Of a stretch of 24,946 nucleotides of DNA, positions 14,328 through 22,656 are shown one piece after another. The stretch spans positions 1-24,946 of the forward strand of contig JBKJUS010000128.1 in NCBI GenBank assembly GCA_046590575.1, given 5' to 3'. The stretch is from DATLNF01 sp046590575. GTDB taxonomy: Bacteria > Actinomycetota > Actinomycetes > BP-191. Under the pieces are notes generated by a model, which searched no databases, had not been told where the DNA came from, and was given only the letters and a program-made list of their open reading frames with translations. The position numbers were made by a program, and so were the translations under genes. Numbering within the stretch: the first letter of the stretch is position 1; the number at the start of each line of letters is the position of its first letter.

Positions 14328-17297
14328 TCATCGCAGCGCTTCGAGCACGCGCTCGGCGGTGCTGGGGCCGACGCCGGAACGCTCGATCGCCTCGGGATCT
14401 CCGCCGAGGTAGGCCTCGATCACCAGGGGGTCGTGGCGCACGACGTCGGGCGACCCCTCGGCGATGATCCGGCCGTCGGCCATCGCGATGATTCGGTCGG
14501 ACAGGCCCATGATCAGCGGGATGTCGTGCTCGATGACGACGAGCGTGACGTCGAGTTGACTCTTGAGGTCACGCAGCAGCTTTCCCAGGGCTTCGGTTTC
14601 GCGCTGCGCGATGCCTGACGATGGCTCGTCGAGGAGCAGCATCACGGGGCGGAGCGCAATGAGGCAGGCGATCTCGGCGATCCGGCGGGTGCCGGTGGAC
14701 AGCTGCTGGACCTGCTTGTCGCGGTAGCGGTCGAGGTTCATGAAGGCGACCAGCTCACGGGCCAGCTGTTCCTTGCGCCGTTCGCCTCCGCGCAACCCCA
14801 GCAGGTCGGCGCCCAGGCGACTCGGGTGAGTCCGCTCGAGCGAGAGCTGCACCGCTTCGGTCACGGTCATCGTGGGGAAGAGGGCGGCGTCCTGGAAGGA
14901 CCGGATGAGCCCCATCCGGGCTCGCGCCTCCGGGCCAAGCGTTGAGACGTCTTGCCCGTCGAAGCGGACCAGGCCCGAGTCCTGCCGGGTGAATCCGCCG
15001 AGGAGCTCGAAGGTGGTGGTCTTCCCAGCGCCGTTTGGTCCGATGAGCCCCAAGGTCTCGCCGGCGGCAACCGTGAAGGAGACGCCGTCGACCGCGACGA
15101 CACCGCCGAAGCGCTTGCGCAGGTTGCTGGCCTCGAGCAGTACCGCGCCCGGTGGGCGCAGGCGCATGGCGGGAGCGACGGGTGAGGTGCGGCGGCGTAC
15201 CGATGCAGCGGACCCCATCGACGCGGGCACTGGGGTTGCGTCGGCAGCGTAGGCGGCGTCGACGTCGATGCCGGCTCGGCGGCCGAGCGCCTTGACGATC
15301 TTGTCGCGGACCGGAGTGAGGACCTGGGCCAGGCCGCCGGGGGCGTAGAGGATCAGCATCAGCGCGCCGAGCTTGGTTGCTGCGAGACCTGCGCTACCGA
15401 GGTCGACGAAGGCGGGTATGCCGATGACGAAGAGAACGCCGATGATGGGCCCGGCGAGAATCGAGATGCCGCCGAGGACCGTCATCACCACGACGTCGAT
15501 GCTCGATGCGGTGGGGAAGGTGGAGGTGCCGATGCGCGAGAGTGCGTGGCCGTAGACGGCTCCGCCGAGTCCTGCGACGAAGCCGGCGAGAAGGAAGCCC
15601 TGTGTCTTGACCAGCGCCGCGCGGACGGTGAACGCCCGGGCGTTGTCCTCGTTGTCGCGCACCGAGACGAGCAGCCGGCCGAAACCGCCGGATCGCAGGT
15701 TCTTGACGAGGATCACCGCGATGACGGTGACAGCGAGCGCGAACCAGTAGTACCGCTTGCCGGTGTCCAGCGCCGTGTCACAACCGCGGTCGAGGCACGG
15801 TCGACCAGGGTCGACGCCGTCGGAGAGCACGTACTTCTGCTGCAGCAGCCACGCGGGGGTGACCAGGGCGAAGCCGAGGGTGGTGACCGTGAGTAGGAGA
15901 CCCCGGATGCGCAGAGCAGGCAGGCCGATGACCAGGGAAGCCACTCCGGCCGCCAGGCCGGCATAGAGCAGAGACAGCGCGAAGTTACCCGTGCGCGACG
16001 ACACTTCGTACGACGCCCAGGCGCCAACGGCTGCTATCGCGAACTGGCCGAGGCTGAGCTGACCGCCAAGTCCGGTGACCAAGCCGACGGACAGTCCGAC
16101 GATGGCGAAGCCCATCATCCCGGTGATGGTCACTGCGTTGCTGTTGGAGATGAAGAACGGCAGTGACAGCATCACGGCAAGTCCGGCGAGGCCGATGATC
16201 CGGCCCAGGTTGCGAACGACCCACAGCGTGCGCAGCGCGTCGGGCACTGGTCGCGCGGCGAGCACCGCAGCCCACGAGCCCTTTTCCTCATCTCGTCCCC
16301 CGCGCTGCTTCTGCAGCAGCAGTGCGCCGAGGATGATGACGAACAGGCACAGCTCGACGAGCCCGGACTGCGGCTTGTTCCAGAGCAGCAGCTGCTCGAT
16401 GACGCCGAGACCGATTCCCCCGGCGAGCGCCAGGCCGAGGTTGTTCATCCGGGCCAGCACCGCACCCGCGAGGGCACGCAGCAGCAGGCCGGGGCCGAAG
16501 GTCTCTCCGCTGGAGAAGCCCCGCGTGGGTGCGGTGAGGATCGCAGTGAACGCGGACAGCCCACCGGCGAGCGCCCAGGACAGTGCACTCATCCGGGCCG
16601 CCGGGATGCCGGCCATCCGAGCCGCCTCCGGGTTTGCGGCGGAGCTGCGGATGCCGAGCCCGAAGCGGCTGCGGGTGAGGAAGACGATGAGGGCGATGAC
16701 CACGAGCGGAGCGAAGACGAGCATCCCGTAGTACGCGCTCGTGATGCGCAGTGCGCCGATCTCGAACGGTCGGAACAGGAAGCCAATCTGGGGCGGCTCG
16801 GGATACTTCGAGCCCGCTCCGGCCTGGCTGTTGACCACCAGGGAGAACACGACGAGGAACTGCCCGACCCCGAGTGTCGCCACGACCGACATCAGTCGCG
16901 GCGCGTTGCGCAGTCGGCGTACGACGGCGATCTCCGCCAGCGCGGCGGTCGCCGCGCCGGTGGCCAGGCCGATCGGCAAGGCGACGTAGTAGGGGAAGCT
17001 GTACTTCACCGCGATCAGGCCGAACAGCGCCGCGCCGAACGCACCGATCTCGCCGTGGGCGAAGTTGATGATGCGGTTGCTGCGGTAGATCAGGACGAGG
17101 CCGACTGACAGCAGGCCGTAGGTCAGGCCGATGATCGTGCCGAGCGTGATCACGGGGATTGGCGTCTCGACGCCGAGACGCGAGCGCAGGGTCAGTGCGA
17201 CGACGACGAGCGCGATCCCGCCCGCGGTGTTCGCGATGCGCTTGGGGGTCAGCTGGCCGACGTGGATCCGTCGGGCGGGCGCTGTGAGGATGCTCAC
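14328..17297 (-). CDS. Branched-chain amino acid-type ABC transporter: LivH-LivM-LivG fusion
   Basis: The single chain has 989 residues and three modules. A LivH-type permease (about 25-335) begins after a short basic leader and contains GLTYGLLSVGLVLIYRSNRI and NFAHGEIGAFGA. A LivM-type permease (about 360-680) contains GLGGQLSLGQFAIAAVGAW. A LivG-type ATPase (about 715-989) has Walker A GPNGAGKT, signature LSTGTRR, Walker B MLLLDEP and the switch His in VVIEHD. In most bacteria these are three separate genes. The GTG start overlaps the stop of the MFS-LivF fusion, so all four Liv functions come from two genes. No binding-protein gene accompanies them in this window. The substrate is likely an amino acid or related amide (family knowledge). 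Confidence 0.93.
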   Translation of the reverse strand: MSILTAPARRIHVGQLTPKRIANTAGGIALVVVALTLRSRLGVETPIPVITLGTIIGLTYGLLSVGLVLIYRSNRIINFAHGEIGAFGAALFGLIAVKYSFPYYVALPIGLATGAATAALAEIAVVRRLRNAPRLMSVVATLGVGQFLVVFSLVVNSQAGAGSKYPEPPQIGFLFRPFEIGALRITSAYYGMLVFAPLVVIALIVFLTRSRFGLGIRSSAANPEAARMAGIPAARMSALSWALAGGLSAFTAILTAPTRGFSSGETFGPGLLLRALAGAVLARMNNLGLALAGGIGLGVIEQLLLWNKPQSGLVELCLFVIILGALLLQKQRGGRDEEKGSWAAVLAARPVPDALRTLWVVRNLGRIIGLAGLAVMLSLPFFISNSNAVTITGMMGFAIVGLSVGLVTGLGGQLSLGQFAIAAVGAWASYEVSSRTGNFALSLLYAGLAAGVASLVIGLPALRIRGLLLTVTTLGFALVTPAWLLQQKYVLSDGVDPGRPCLDRGCDTALDTGKRYYWFALAVTVIAVILVKNLRSGGFGRLLVSVRDNEDNARAFTVRAALVKTQGFLLAGFVAGLGGAVYGHALSRIGTSTFPTASSIDVVVMTVLGGISILAGPIIGVLFVIGIPAFVDLGSAGLAATKLGALMLILYAPGGLAQVLTPVRDKIVKALGRRAGIDVDAAYAADATPVPASMGSAASVRRRTSPVAPAMRLRPPGAVLLEASNLRKRFGGVVAVDGVSFTVAAGETLGLIGPNGAGKTTTFELLGGFTRQDSGLVRFDGQDVSTLGPEARARMGLIRSFQDAALFPTMTVTEAVQLSLERTHPSRLGADLLGLRGGERRKEQLARELVAFMNLDRYRDKQVQQLSTGTRRIAEIACLIALRPVMLLLDEPSSGIAQRETEALGKLLRDLKSQLDVTLVVIEHDIPLIMGLSDRIIAMADGRIIAEGSPDVVRHDPLVIEAYLGGDPEAIERSGVGPSTAERVLEALR

Positions 17298-19516
17298 AGG
17301 TCCTCGCCCTTCGCTGCCCCTTCGAGGAACACCGCGCGGAGCAGGTCGTCACGAGCGAGCAGGTCTTCGCTGCGGCCGTCGAAGCGCATTTCGCCCTTCT
17401 CCATGAAGTACGCATGCTGGACCAGATTCAGGGCGATGTTCACCGACTGCTCGACGAGGACGACGGCCGTCCCCGTCTTGTTGATCTGCTTCACCAGCTC
17501 CAACAGCTGGGCGACGATCACCGGTGCCAGGCCGAGCGACAGCTCGTCGATGACCAGCAGCTTGGGCTTCATGATCAATGCCTTGGACAGCCCGAGCATC
17601 TGCTGCTCGCCACCGGAGAGTGTGGAGGCATTGCTGTTGCGCCGCTCGGCCAACCGCGGGAACGTCTCGAAGGCAGCACCCATCGACTCTTCGAGAGCCT
17701 TCTTGTTCCGCCCGAGCGTGTAGCCGAAGCTGCGCAGGTTGTCGACGACGCTCATCGGACCGAAGACCGCCCGTCCACCTGGTATCTGGGTGATGCCGAG
17801 GCGGGCCCGACGCTCCGCGTCGAGGTAGGTGATGTCCTGGCCGCGGAAGCGGACGCTGCCTGCGGTGGGCAGGCCGACCCCGCTGATGACCTTCAGCAGG
17901 GTGGACTTGCCGGCACCGTTGACGCCCAGCAGCGCGACCATCTCCCCGTCGTCGACGGTGAAGTCGACGTTGAAGAGCACCTGCAGCTGGCCGTAGGAGA
18001 AGTCAATTCCCTTGCTGGTCAGCAGCGGCAGTCGCCCACCGGCGCGGGTGATCCGCTTGATCTCCTCGTCCTCGAGCACCTCATCGATCATCCGGTCCAT
18101 GTCACCCTGCACCGTCTTGCCGGCGTCGCGCAGCAGTAACGAGCCGATCACGCCCGGGATGAGCAACGACGCAAGTGCGCCGGCGATGCCGTACTCGTCC
18201 TGGACGGTGCCGAGCAGCAGCGCTCCGGCGATCCCACCAACGCCGGCCGCGAAGATCGTCAGCAAGGCGGCTGCATGGGGCCGCATCGAGGCCGGGACGA
18301 TCGACAGCAGGGTGATCGCGAAGGCGGGGGCGAGGGCGGCGAACAGGCCGCTAGCGACGCCGAACAGCAGCATCGTCAGCCAGGTGTACGGCGCAGCGAT
18401 GGCCAGGACGATCAGCACCACGCCGGCGCCGAGCTGCACCCCCGATACCTCGATGACCCGGCGCGGGCTGCGCCGGAACATGTCCTCGCCGCGCTTCCCG
18501 TAGAACATGAGGGCGACGATGCTGCACGCGGCCAGGTAGGCGAAGAACAGGGCTCGTTGGGTCGCCGAGAGGCCGAGGTCCTCTTCGAGGTAGAACGACA
18601 GGAACGTCTGGAAAGGAATGAGCAGCACGCCAAAGACGGCGTACGCGACCATCAGCCGCTTCACGGTCGGGATGAGCAGTAGCCGGCGGAAGATCTCGAA
18701 GTAGCCGAGCTGCACGTCAGTTTCAGTCAGCCGGTCGGCGTCGCCGCGTAGTTCGTGGACCGAAGCGCGCAGCCGTTGGGTGTCCCACCTGCCGAAGCCC
18801 GGGTCACGCAGGCGGACGCAGCCCGGCAGCACGAGCAGGCAGATGCCGCCCATCACCAGGAAGACGCCGCGCCACGTGAGGTTGAACGGGCCGACGAGCA
18901 GGGCCACTGTCAGCGGTGCGAGGATAATTCCGCCGCGAGCGATGGCGTTGTAGAAGCTCAGCACTCGGACTCGGGCTGGCGGCGGATAGCTGTCCATGAG
19001 CAGCGGCTGATGCAGCGCGCCAACGCTCCCGGACGTGAATCCGTCGGCCAACAGGACAAGCAGGATACCGGACGTTGCTACCGCGAACCCGGTGGCCAGG
19101 GTCGCCACTGCCCACGCGGCTGCGGTGACCAGTGACAGCACCGCGCGGCGTGGACGGTTCTGCACCGCGGCCGCGAGCAGCATGGGCGCGAACCCGGCGG
19201 CGAGGAACTGGAGGACCGACAGGAGCAGGATCGTGCCGACACCGACGCCGATCGCGCGGCTGATCTCCGGTGCGAGAACGCGGAACGCGTAGCCCTGGAA
19301 ACTGTCGACGACCGCGAGCAGGCCGACCACGACAAGCGGGTACATCGTGACCTTGTGCTCGCGCAGCACCTGTCGAAATTCGGGTGTGTCATGGTCCGCG
19401 CCGGTCACGCCCAAGGTCTGACGGGCTTGGTCCCGCAGCGCTTCCCGCGTGGCGGCGACCTCATCGACGAGGGCGTCGCCGTCAGCGACCACCGGAGCAT
19501 CGACGGGTGGGGTCAT
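17294..19516 (-). CDS. MFS transporter fused to a LivF-type ABC ATPase
   Basis: The protein has 740 residues. A cytosolic leader of about 50 residues precedes an MFS-like domain of about 12 helices (roughly 55-485) with a long central loop. A linker then leads into a LivF ATPase (about 510-740). The ATPase has Walker A GVNGAGKST near 527-535, signature LSGGEQQM, Walker B LLVIDELSLGLAP and the LivF-typical VEQSVN in place of a switch His. MFS carriers are normally ion-driven and LivF normally docks on LivM, so joining them is unusual. The ATPase presumably partners the LivG module of the next gene. ATG 19516 overlaps the lipoprotein stop as ATGA; a longer frame from 19555 would overlap that gene further and is less likely. 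Confidence 0.87.
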   Translation of the reverse strand: MTPPVDAPVVADGDALVDEVAATREALRDQARQTLGVTGADHDTPEFRQVLREHKVTMYPLVVVGLLAVVDSFQGYAFRVLAPEISRAIGVGVGTILLLSVLQFLAAGFAPMLLAAAVQNRPRRAVLSLVTAAAWAVATLATGFAVATSGILLVLLADGFTSGSVGALHQPLLMDSYPPPARVRVLSFYNAIARGGIILAPLTVALLVGPFNLTWRGVFLVMGGICLLVLPGCVRLRDPGFGRWDTQRLRASVHELRGDADRLTETDVQLGYFEIFRRLLLIPTVKRLMVAYAVFGVLLIPFQTFLSFYLEEDLGLSATQRALFFAYLAACSIVALMFYGKRGEDMFRRSPRRVIEVSGVQLGAGVVLIVLAIAAPYTWLTMLLFGVASGLFAALAPAFAITLLSIVPASMRPHAAALLTIFAAGVGGIAGALLLGTVQDEYGIAGALASLLIPGVIGSLLLRDAGKTVQGDMDRMIDEVLEDEEIKRITRAGGRLPLLTSKGIDFSYGQLQVLFNVDFTVDDGEMVALLGVNGAGKSTLLKVISGVGLPTAGSVRFRGQDITYLDAERRARLGITQIPGGRAVFGPMSVVDNLRSFGYTLGRNKKALEESMGAAFETFPRLAERRNSNASTLSGGEQQMLGLSKALIMKPKLLVIDELSLGLAPVIVAQLLELVKQINKTGTAVVLVEQSVNIALNLVQHAYFMEKGEMRFDGRSEDLLARDDLLRAVFLEGAAKGEDL

Positions 19517-20046
19517 GCCCGCACGTCCCGGTCGATCTCGAACCGGACCTGCCACGCGCTCTCGCTGATGCGACGTCCCGCCGGATCGAGCAATACGACA
19601 GTCACCACGTGGAACTCCCGCCGTCCCTCAGGCGAGTTCTGCGGCAGAGTGTCCAAGGTGAGCTCCGTCTCAGTGGTGGTGAAGATCCGGCGGGCCTCGA
19701 GGTACTCCTCGTCGGGACAGCCGTCCGCCGGCCGACAGGTCCGGTCTTTGCGCGCCACGTGCTGCAACGTCTTACCGGGCGGCACGGGGGAGCGATCGAC
19801 GAAGACGGCGAAGTAGCCGTCGCCAGAGCCGACGCCTGGTCCCGCGATGTCGAAGTCGTCAATCCGCCAGTCGACGGTCAGCGGCAGCCGCAGCTTCTCC
19901 CTTTCCTTCGGCGCCAGGATGTGCAGCCGGTTGTCGTTGGAGAACGCGAGCCCACTGGTGCCGAACCCGCACGCTGTGACGGCGTAGAGCGCTGTGACGA
20001 CCAAGACCATGGCCTGGCGGCGATGCGACGATAGGCGGTGCGACAA
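19513..20046 (-). CDS. Lipoprotein of the transporter operon
   Basis: The protein has 177 residues from a TTG start. It has a basic leader, a hydrophobic core MVLVVTALYAVTAC, and a lipobox VTAC with Cys26. The mature part looks beta-rich (HILAPKEREKLRLPLTVDW, YFAVFVDRSPVPPGKT, FHVVTVVLLDPAGRRI) and has a second Cys pair around RTCRPADGCPDEEYL. I recognise no family; it is too short and differently organised to be a classical Liv-type binding protein. A perfect AGGAGG 6 nt before TTG decides the start. An alternative ATG at 20133 overlaps the dipeptidase stop and would add 29 residues before the signal. Position suggests an external accessory or capture subunit (inference). Confidence 0.75.
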   Translation of the reverse strand: MSHRLSSHRRQAMVLVVTALYAVTACGFGTSGLAFSNDNRLHILAPKEREKLRLPLTVDWRIDDFDIAGPGVGSGDGYFAVFVDRSPVPPGKTLQHVARKDRTCRPADGCPDEEYLEARRIFTTTETELTLDTLPQNSPEGRREFHVVTVVLLDPAGRRISESAWQVRFEIDRDVRA

Positions 20047-20052
20047 CAGCAG

Positions 20053-20058
20053 CCTCCT
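20053..20058 (-). promoter_or_regulatory. Ribosome binding site setting a TTG start
   Basis: On the minus strand AGGAGG stands 6 nt before TTG 20046. It is the strongest Shine-Dalgarno site I saw in the window and marks the lipoprotein start in place of the upstream ATG at 20133. Confidence 0.65.
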
Positions 20059-20129
20059 GGGTGCACTTCGATGGCCCTCATCGTGCCGGTGCGAGGCGCG
20101 GCGATACTTCGTGCAGACCGACGATCGGA

Positions 20130-21206
20130 TCATGAGATCTTAGTTGCGGACGCCCAAGTCTGGCCGTGGATAGGACCCTGCGGTCGGCCCAGCTCGTTGC
20201 GGAAGAGCCGCAGCACGTTCTCGCCTAGCACCTTCCGAACGTTGGATTCGGTCAGGCCGCGGCCGAGCAGCGCTTCCGTCACGCCGGGCAGCCCGGCTGG
20301 ACCGGCGAGGCCGGGGATGAACTGCATGACGTCGAGACCCTCCATGAGAACTGGCCGGTCGCACATGGGGATCTTCTCGTCGAAGACTTCTGCAATGAAG
20401 TCCGGGCCGAGGCCGACCGAGTCGATGCCCGCAACGTCAGCTACGTAGCAGATGTGGTCGGCGAGATCGTCCATGGTCGCGTCGCGCTCTGCGAGGAAAC
20501 CGGCGAAGAAGTTGACGCAGACAACACCACCTGTGGCGGCGACCGCTTTCAGCTGGCTGTCGGTGAGATTGCGATGATGGTCGCGGATCGCCCTGGCGGA
20601 CGAGTGCGTCGCGATGATCGGCCGGGTGGCGATCTCCATCACATGATCGACTCCGCCGACGCCGAGGTGGGAGATGTCGATGATGATGCCAAGTCGCTCG
20701 CACAGCTCGAGCGCGGCGACCCCGGACCGGGTGAGTCGGCTGGCAGCTGCGTCCTCGGCGGAGCCATCGGCGAGGGCGCTACGACCGAAGTGGGCGAAGG
20801 ACACAACACGTACGCCGAGGCGCCATAGCGCCTGCAGGAGCTCGATGTCATCGTCGATCTGCGGGCAGCCTTCAAGGGCGAGCACGAGAGCGATGCGCCC
20901 GCTCGCTAGTGCCGCGTCGATCTCCGGCCCGTCCCTGCACAGCGCGACCTCATCCGCGCAGCCGTCGGCGATCCGATGTGCGGCCTCGACCATGCGCAGG
21001 GTTTCGCGCAGAGCACCCTCGGGCCGGAACTCATCGTCGATGAACACCGGGAGCACTTGGATGTCGACGCCGCCTTCGCGGAGCTGCGGCAGCCAGTGGT
21101 CCCGGAAGTAGTCGACCCAGCGCTCGCGCGGCCGGCGCACGACGAGCATCAGCAGGTCGTTGTGGGTGTCGGCGACAACGGCGTCGTGGTGCAGCTTCAG
21201 TGACAT
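20130..21206 (-). CDS. Membrane dipeptidase, peptidase family M19 (renal dipeptidase type)
   Basis: The protein has 358 residues, within the family range. Zinc ligands are all present: H15 and D17 in ADTHND, bridging E112 in ALEG, H180 in DISHLG and H201 in ATHSSA. Also present are R212 in DHHRNL and D269 in GLGPDF. M19 enzymes hydrolyse dipeptides and often accept a D-residue at the C-terminal position, releasing D-amino acids. No signal peptide is seen, so it acts in the cytoplasm, probably on imported dipeptides. ATG 21206 follows an AGGGTG site; a GTG at 21215 is possible. It lies 47 bp after the oxidoreductase and 83 bp before the lipoprotein TTG, so it may bridge the two gene groups. 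Confidence 0.9.
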   Translation of the reverse strand: MSLKLHHDAVVADTHNDLLMLVVRRPRERWVDYFRDHWLPQLREGGVDIQVLPVFIDDEFRPEGALRETLRMVEAAHRIADGCADEVALCRDGPEIDAALASGRIALVLALEGCPQIDDDIELLQALWRLGVRVVSFAHFGRSALADGSAEDAAASRLTRSGVAALELCERLGIIIDISHLGVGGVDHVMEIATRPIIATHSSARAIRDHHRNLTDSQLKAVAATGGVVCVNFFAGFLAERDATMDDLADHICYVADVAGIDSVGLGPDFIAEVFDEKIPMCDRPVLMEGLDVMQFIPGLAGPAGLPGVTEALLGRGLTESNVRKVLGENVLRLFRNELGRPQGPIHGQTWASATKIS

Positions 21207-21253
21207 GCACGTCACCCTGCCGCACCGGCGCCGTGTTGGGTAGGCCGCAACCG

Positions 21254-22561
21254 TCAGCCCATCACGCTGAAGGAGCTTTCCTGGTTGATCTGACGTAGTC
21301 GGCTGTAGTGCCCCAGGTCGGCGACGTGGCCGGTGCGCTCGAGCTTTACCTGCACGGGCTCGACGTCATGGTCGTGGCCGCCCTCCACAGCCGTGATGAG
21401 CTCGGCCATGAAGCGCCCGGCCACCGGTGCGTTCTTGAACTGGTTTCCGCTCGTGCCAATCGCGATGTAGAAGCCGGGCAGATTGGTCTTGTCGTAGAGC
21501 GGGATCCAGTCCTCGCTCACGTCGTACACACCGGCGATCCCCCGGGGCGACTCCGGCACGGGCAGCTCCGGCAACCGTCGGGCGGCGCGGTAGACCTGTG
21601 CCTTGTAGACCTCCTGGGTGGGGTTGGTCTCGTAGACGTCGGGATCGTCGAGCCACTGCAGCGGGTCGCACGCCGGCTCGGTGCCGCCGATCAGCAGTGC
21701 ACCACCGGGCGTTCCTCGGAAGTACGTGCCGAGGTCGAGGTCGGCGACGAGCGGGCCGGGCATGCCATGGGAGTAACCGGCCGGCTCGGGGACGTGGTGC
21801 ACTTCCTGGCGCATCGGCCGGGTGGTCACCGCGAAGTCGCCGAGTACGTCGGCCAGCTCGTTGATCCGCGAGCTGTGCGGGCCGGCCACATTGACCACCA
21901 CTGGCGCGTCGATGAGGCTGCCGTCCACCAGGGTCACCCCAGCGACTCGGCCACCTGCACGCCGAATGGCAGTCACGGCGCTCTTGAACCGGAACTGCGC
22001 CCCCCGTCGCTCCGCCGCGACCATCAGATTGTGGGCGGCCAGCGACGGGTCGTCGACGAACCCGGCGTCGGGTACCCAGTAGCAGGTCAGCTCGCCGCGC
22101 GGGTCGGCCCAGAAAGCTTCGTCGTCGATCCGCTTGGGCGGGAAGTGCTTGCCTGGCTCGAGACACGGCATCCGCTCGCGCAGCGTCGGACCGTCCCACT
22201 CCTCGTACGGCACACCGGCTCGGTCGAACAGACCGAGCACCTTGCCGCGGTCCTGCCCGGGAAAATCCAGGACCAGCCCGCCGGTCCTGATGAAGCGGGC
22301 CAGGCTCGCGTCGTCACCACCGCCAAGGTGTCCCGCCCAGTCCTCCCAGCAGTGCTTGGACTCCCAGGCCGCCACCACCCCGGTCCACGTCGAGTAGTTG
22401 TACCGAACGACGGCAGACGATGCACTTGTCGACCCTGAGCCGGCACTTGGTCCGCGGTCGACCACGCAGACCTGCCGGCCGTCCCGGGCCAGCTCGGCGG
22501 CCACGGAGGCGCCGATCACCCCCGCACCGATGACGACGGCGTCGTACTGGCGACTGCTCAT
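21254..22561 (-). CDS. FAD-dependent oxidoreductase, DAO family
   Basis: The protein has 435 residues. The N-terminal Rossmann motif GAGVIG at 12-17 and acidic D35 after strand two bind FAD. A STSASSAVVRYNYST segment and the C-terminal GTSGNQFKNAPVAG motif are typical of the DAO family that includes sarcosine oxidase beta, glycine oxidase and D-amino acid dehydrogenases. Closest by eye are sarcosine oxidase beta-like proteins. The substrate is probably a secondary or D-amino acid, which would fit the dipeptidase and racemase nearby (inference). The ATG has TACCTT exactly six bases upstream, suggesting a leaderless transcript. It is divergent from the M20 gene across 95 bp. Confidence 0.85.
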   Translation of the reverse strand: MSSRQYDAVVIGAGVIGASVAAELARDGRQVCVVDRGPSAGSGSTSASSAVVRYNYSTWTGVVAAWESKHCWEDWAGHLGGGDDASLARFIRTGGLVLDFPGQDRGKVLGLFDRAGVPYEEWDGPTLRERMPCLEPGKHFPPKRIDDEAFWADPRGELTCYWVPDAGFVDDPSLAAHNLMVAAERRGAQFRFKSAVTAIRRAGGRVAGVTLVDGSLIDAPVVVNVAGPHSSRINELADVLGDFAVTTRPMRQEVHHVPEPAGYSHGMPGPLVADLDLGTYFRGTPGGALLIGGTEPACDPLQWLDDPDVYETNPTQEVYKAQVYRAARRLPELPVPESPRGIAGVYDVSEDWIPLYDKTNLPGFYIAIGTSGNQFKNAPVAGRFMAELITAVEGGHDHDVEPVQVKLERTGHVADLGHYSRLRQINQESSFSVMG

Positions 22562-22567
22562 TCAGCG

Positions 22568-22573
22568 AAGGTA
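22568..22573 (-). promoter_or_regulatory. Candidate -10 hexamer for a leaderless oxidoreductase transcript
   Basis: TACCTT on the minus strand fits TANNNT and ends six bases before ATG 22561, placing +1 on the A of the start codon. The gene has no Shine-Dalgarno sequence, which agrees. The geometry equals that at 6894-6906. No clear -35 was seen. Confidence 0.4.
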
Positions 22574-22656
22574 GGCGATGTCGTGGGCACTGTCCTCCGT
22601 CCCGGCAGGCGACTATGCGGCCGCCCGCTCGACGGATGCGGTGACACACTGCGACG

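Noticed and set aside
21308..22438. Plus frame opposite the FAD oxidoreductase
   Set aside because: Antisense shadow; the minus strand carries the FAD motifs and family C-terminus.
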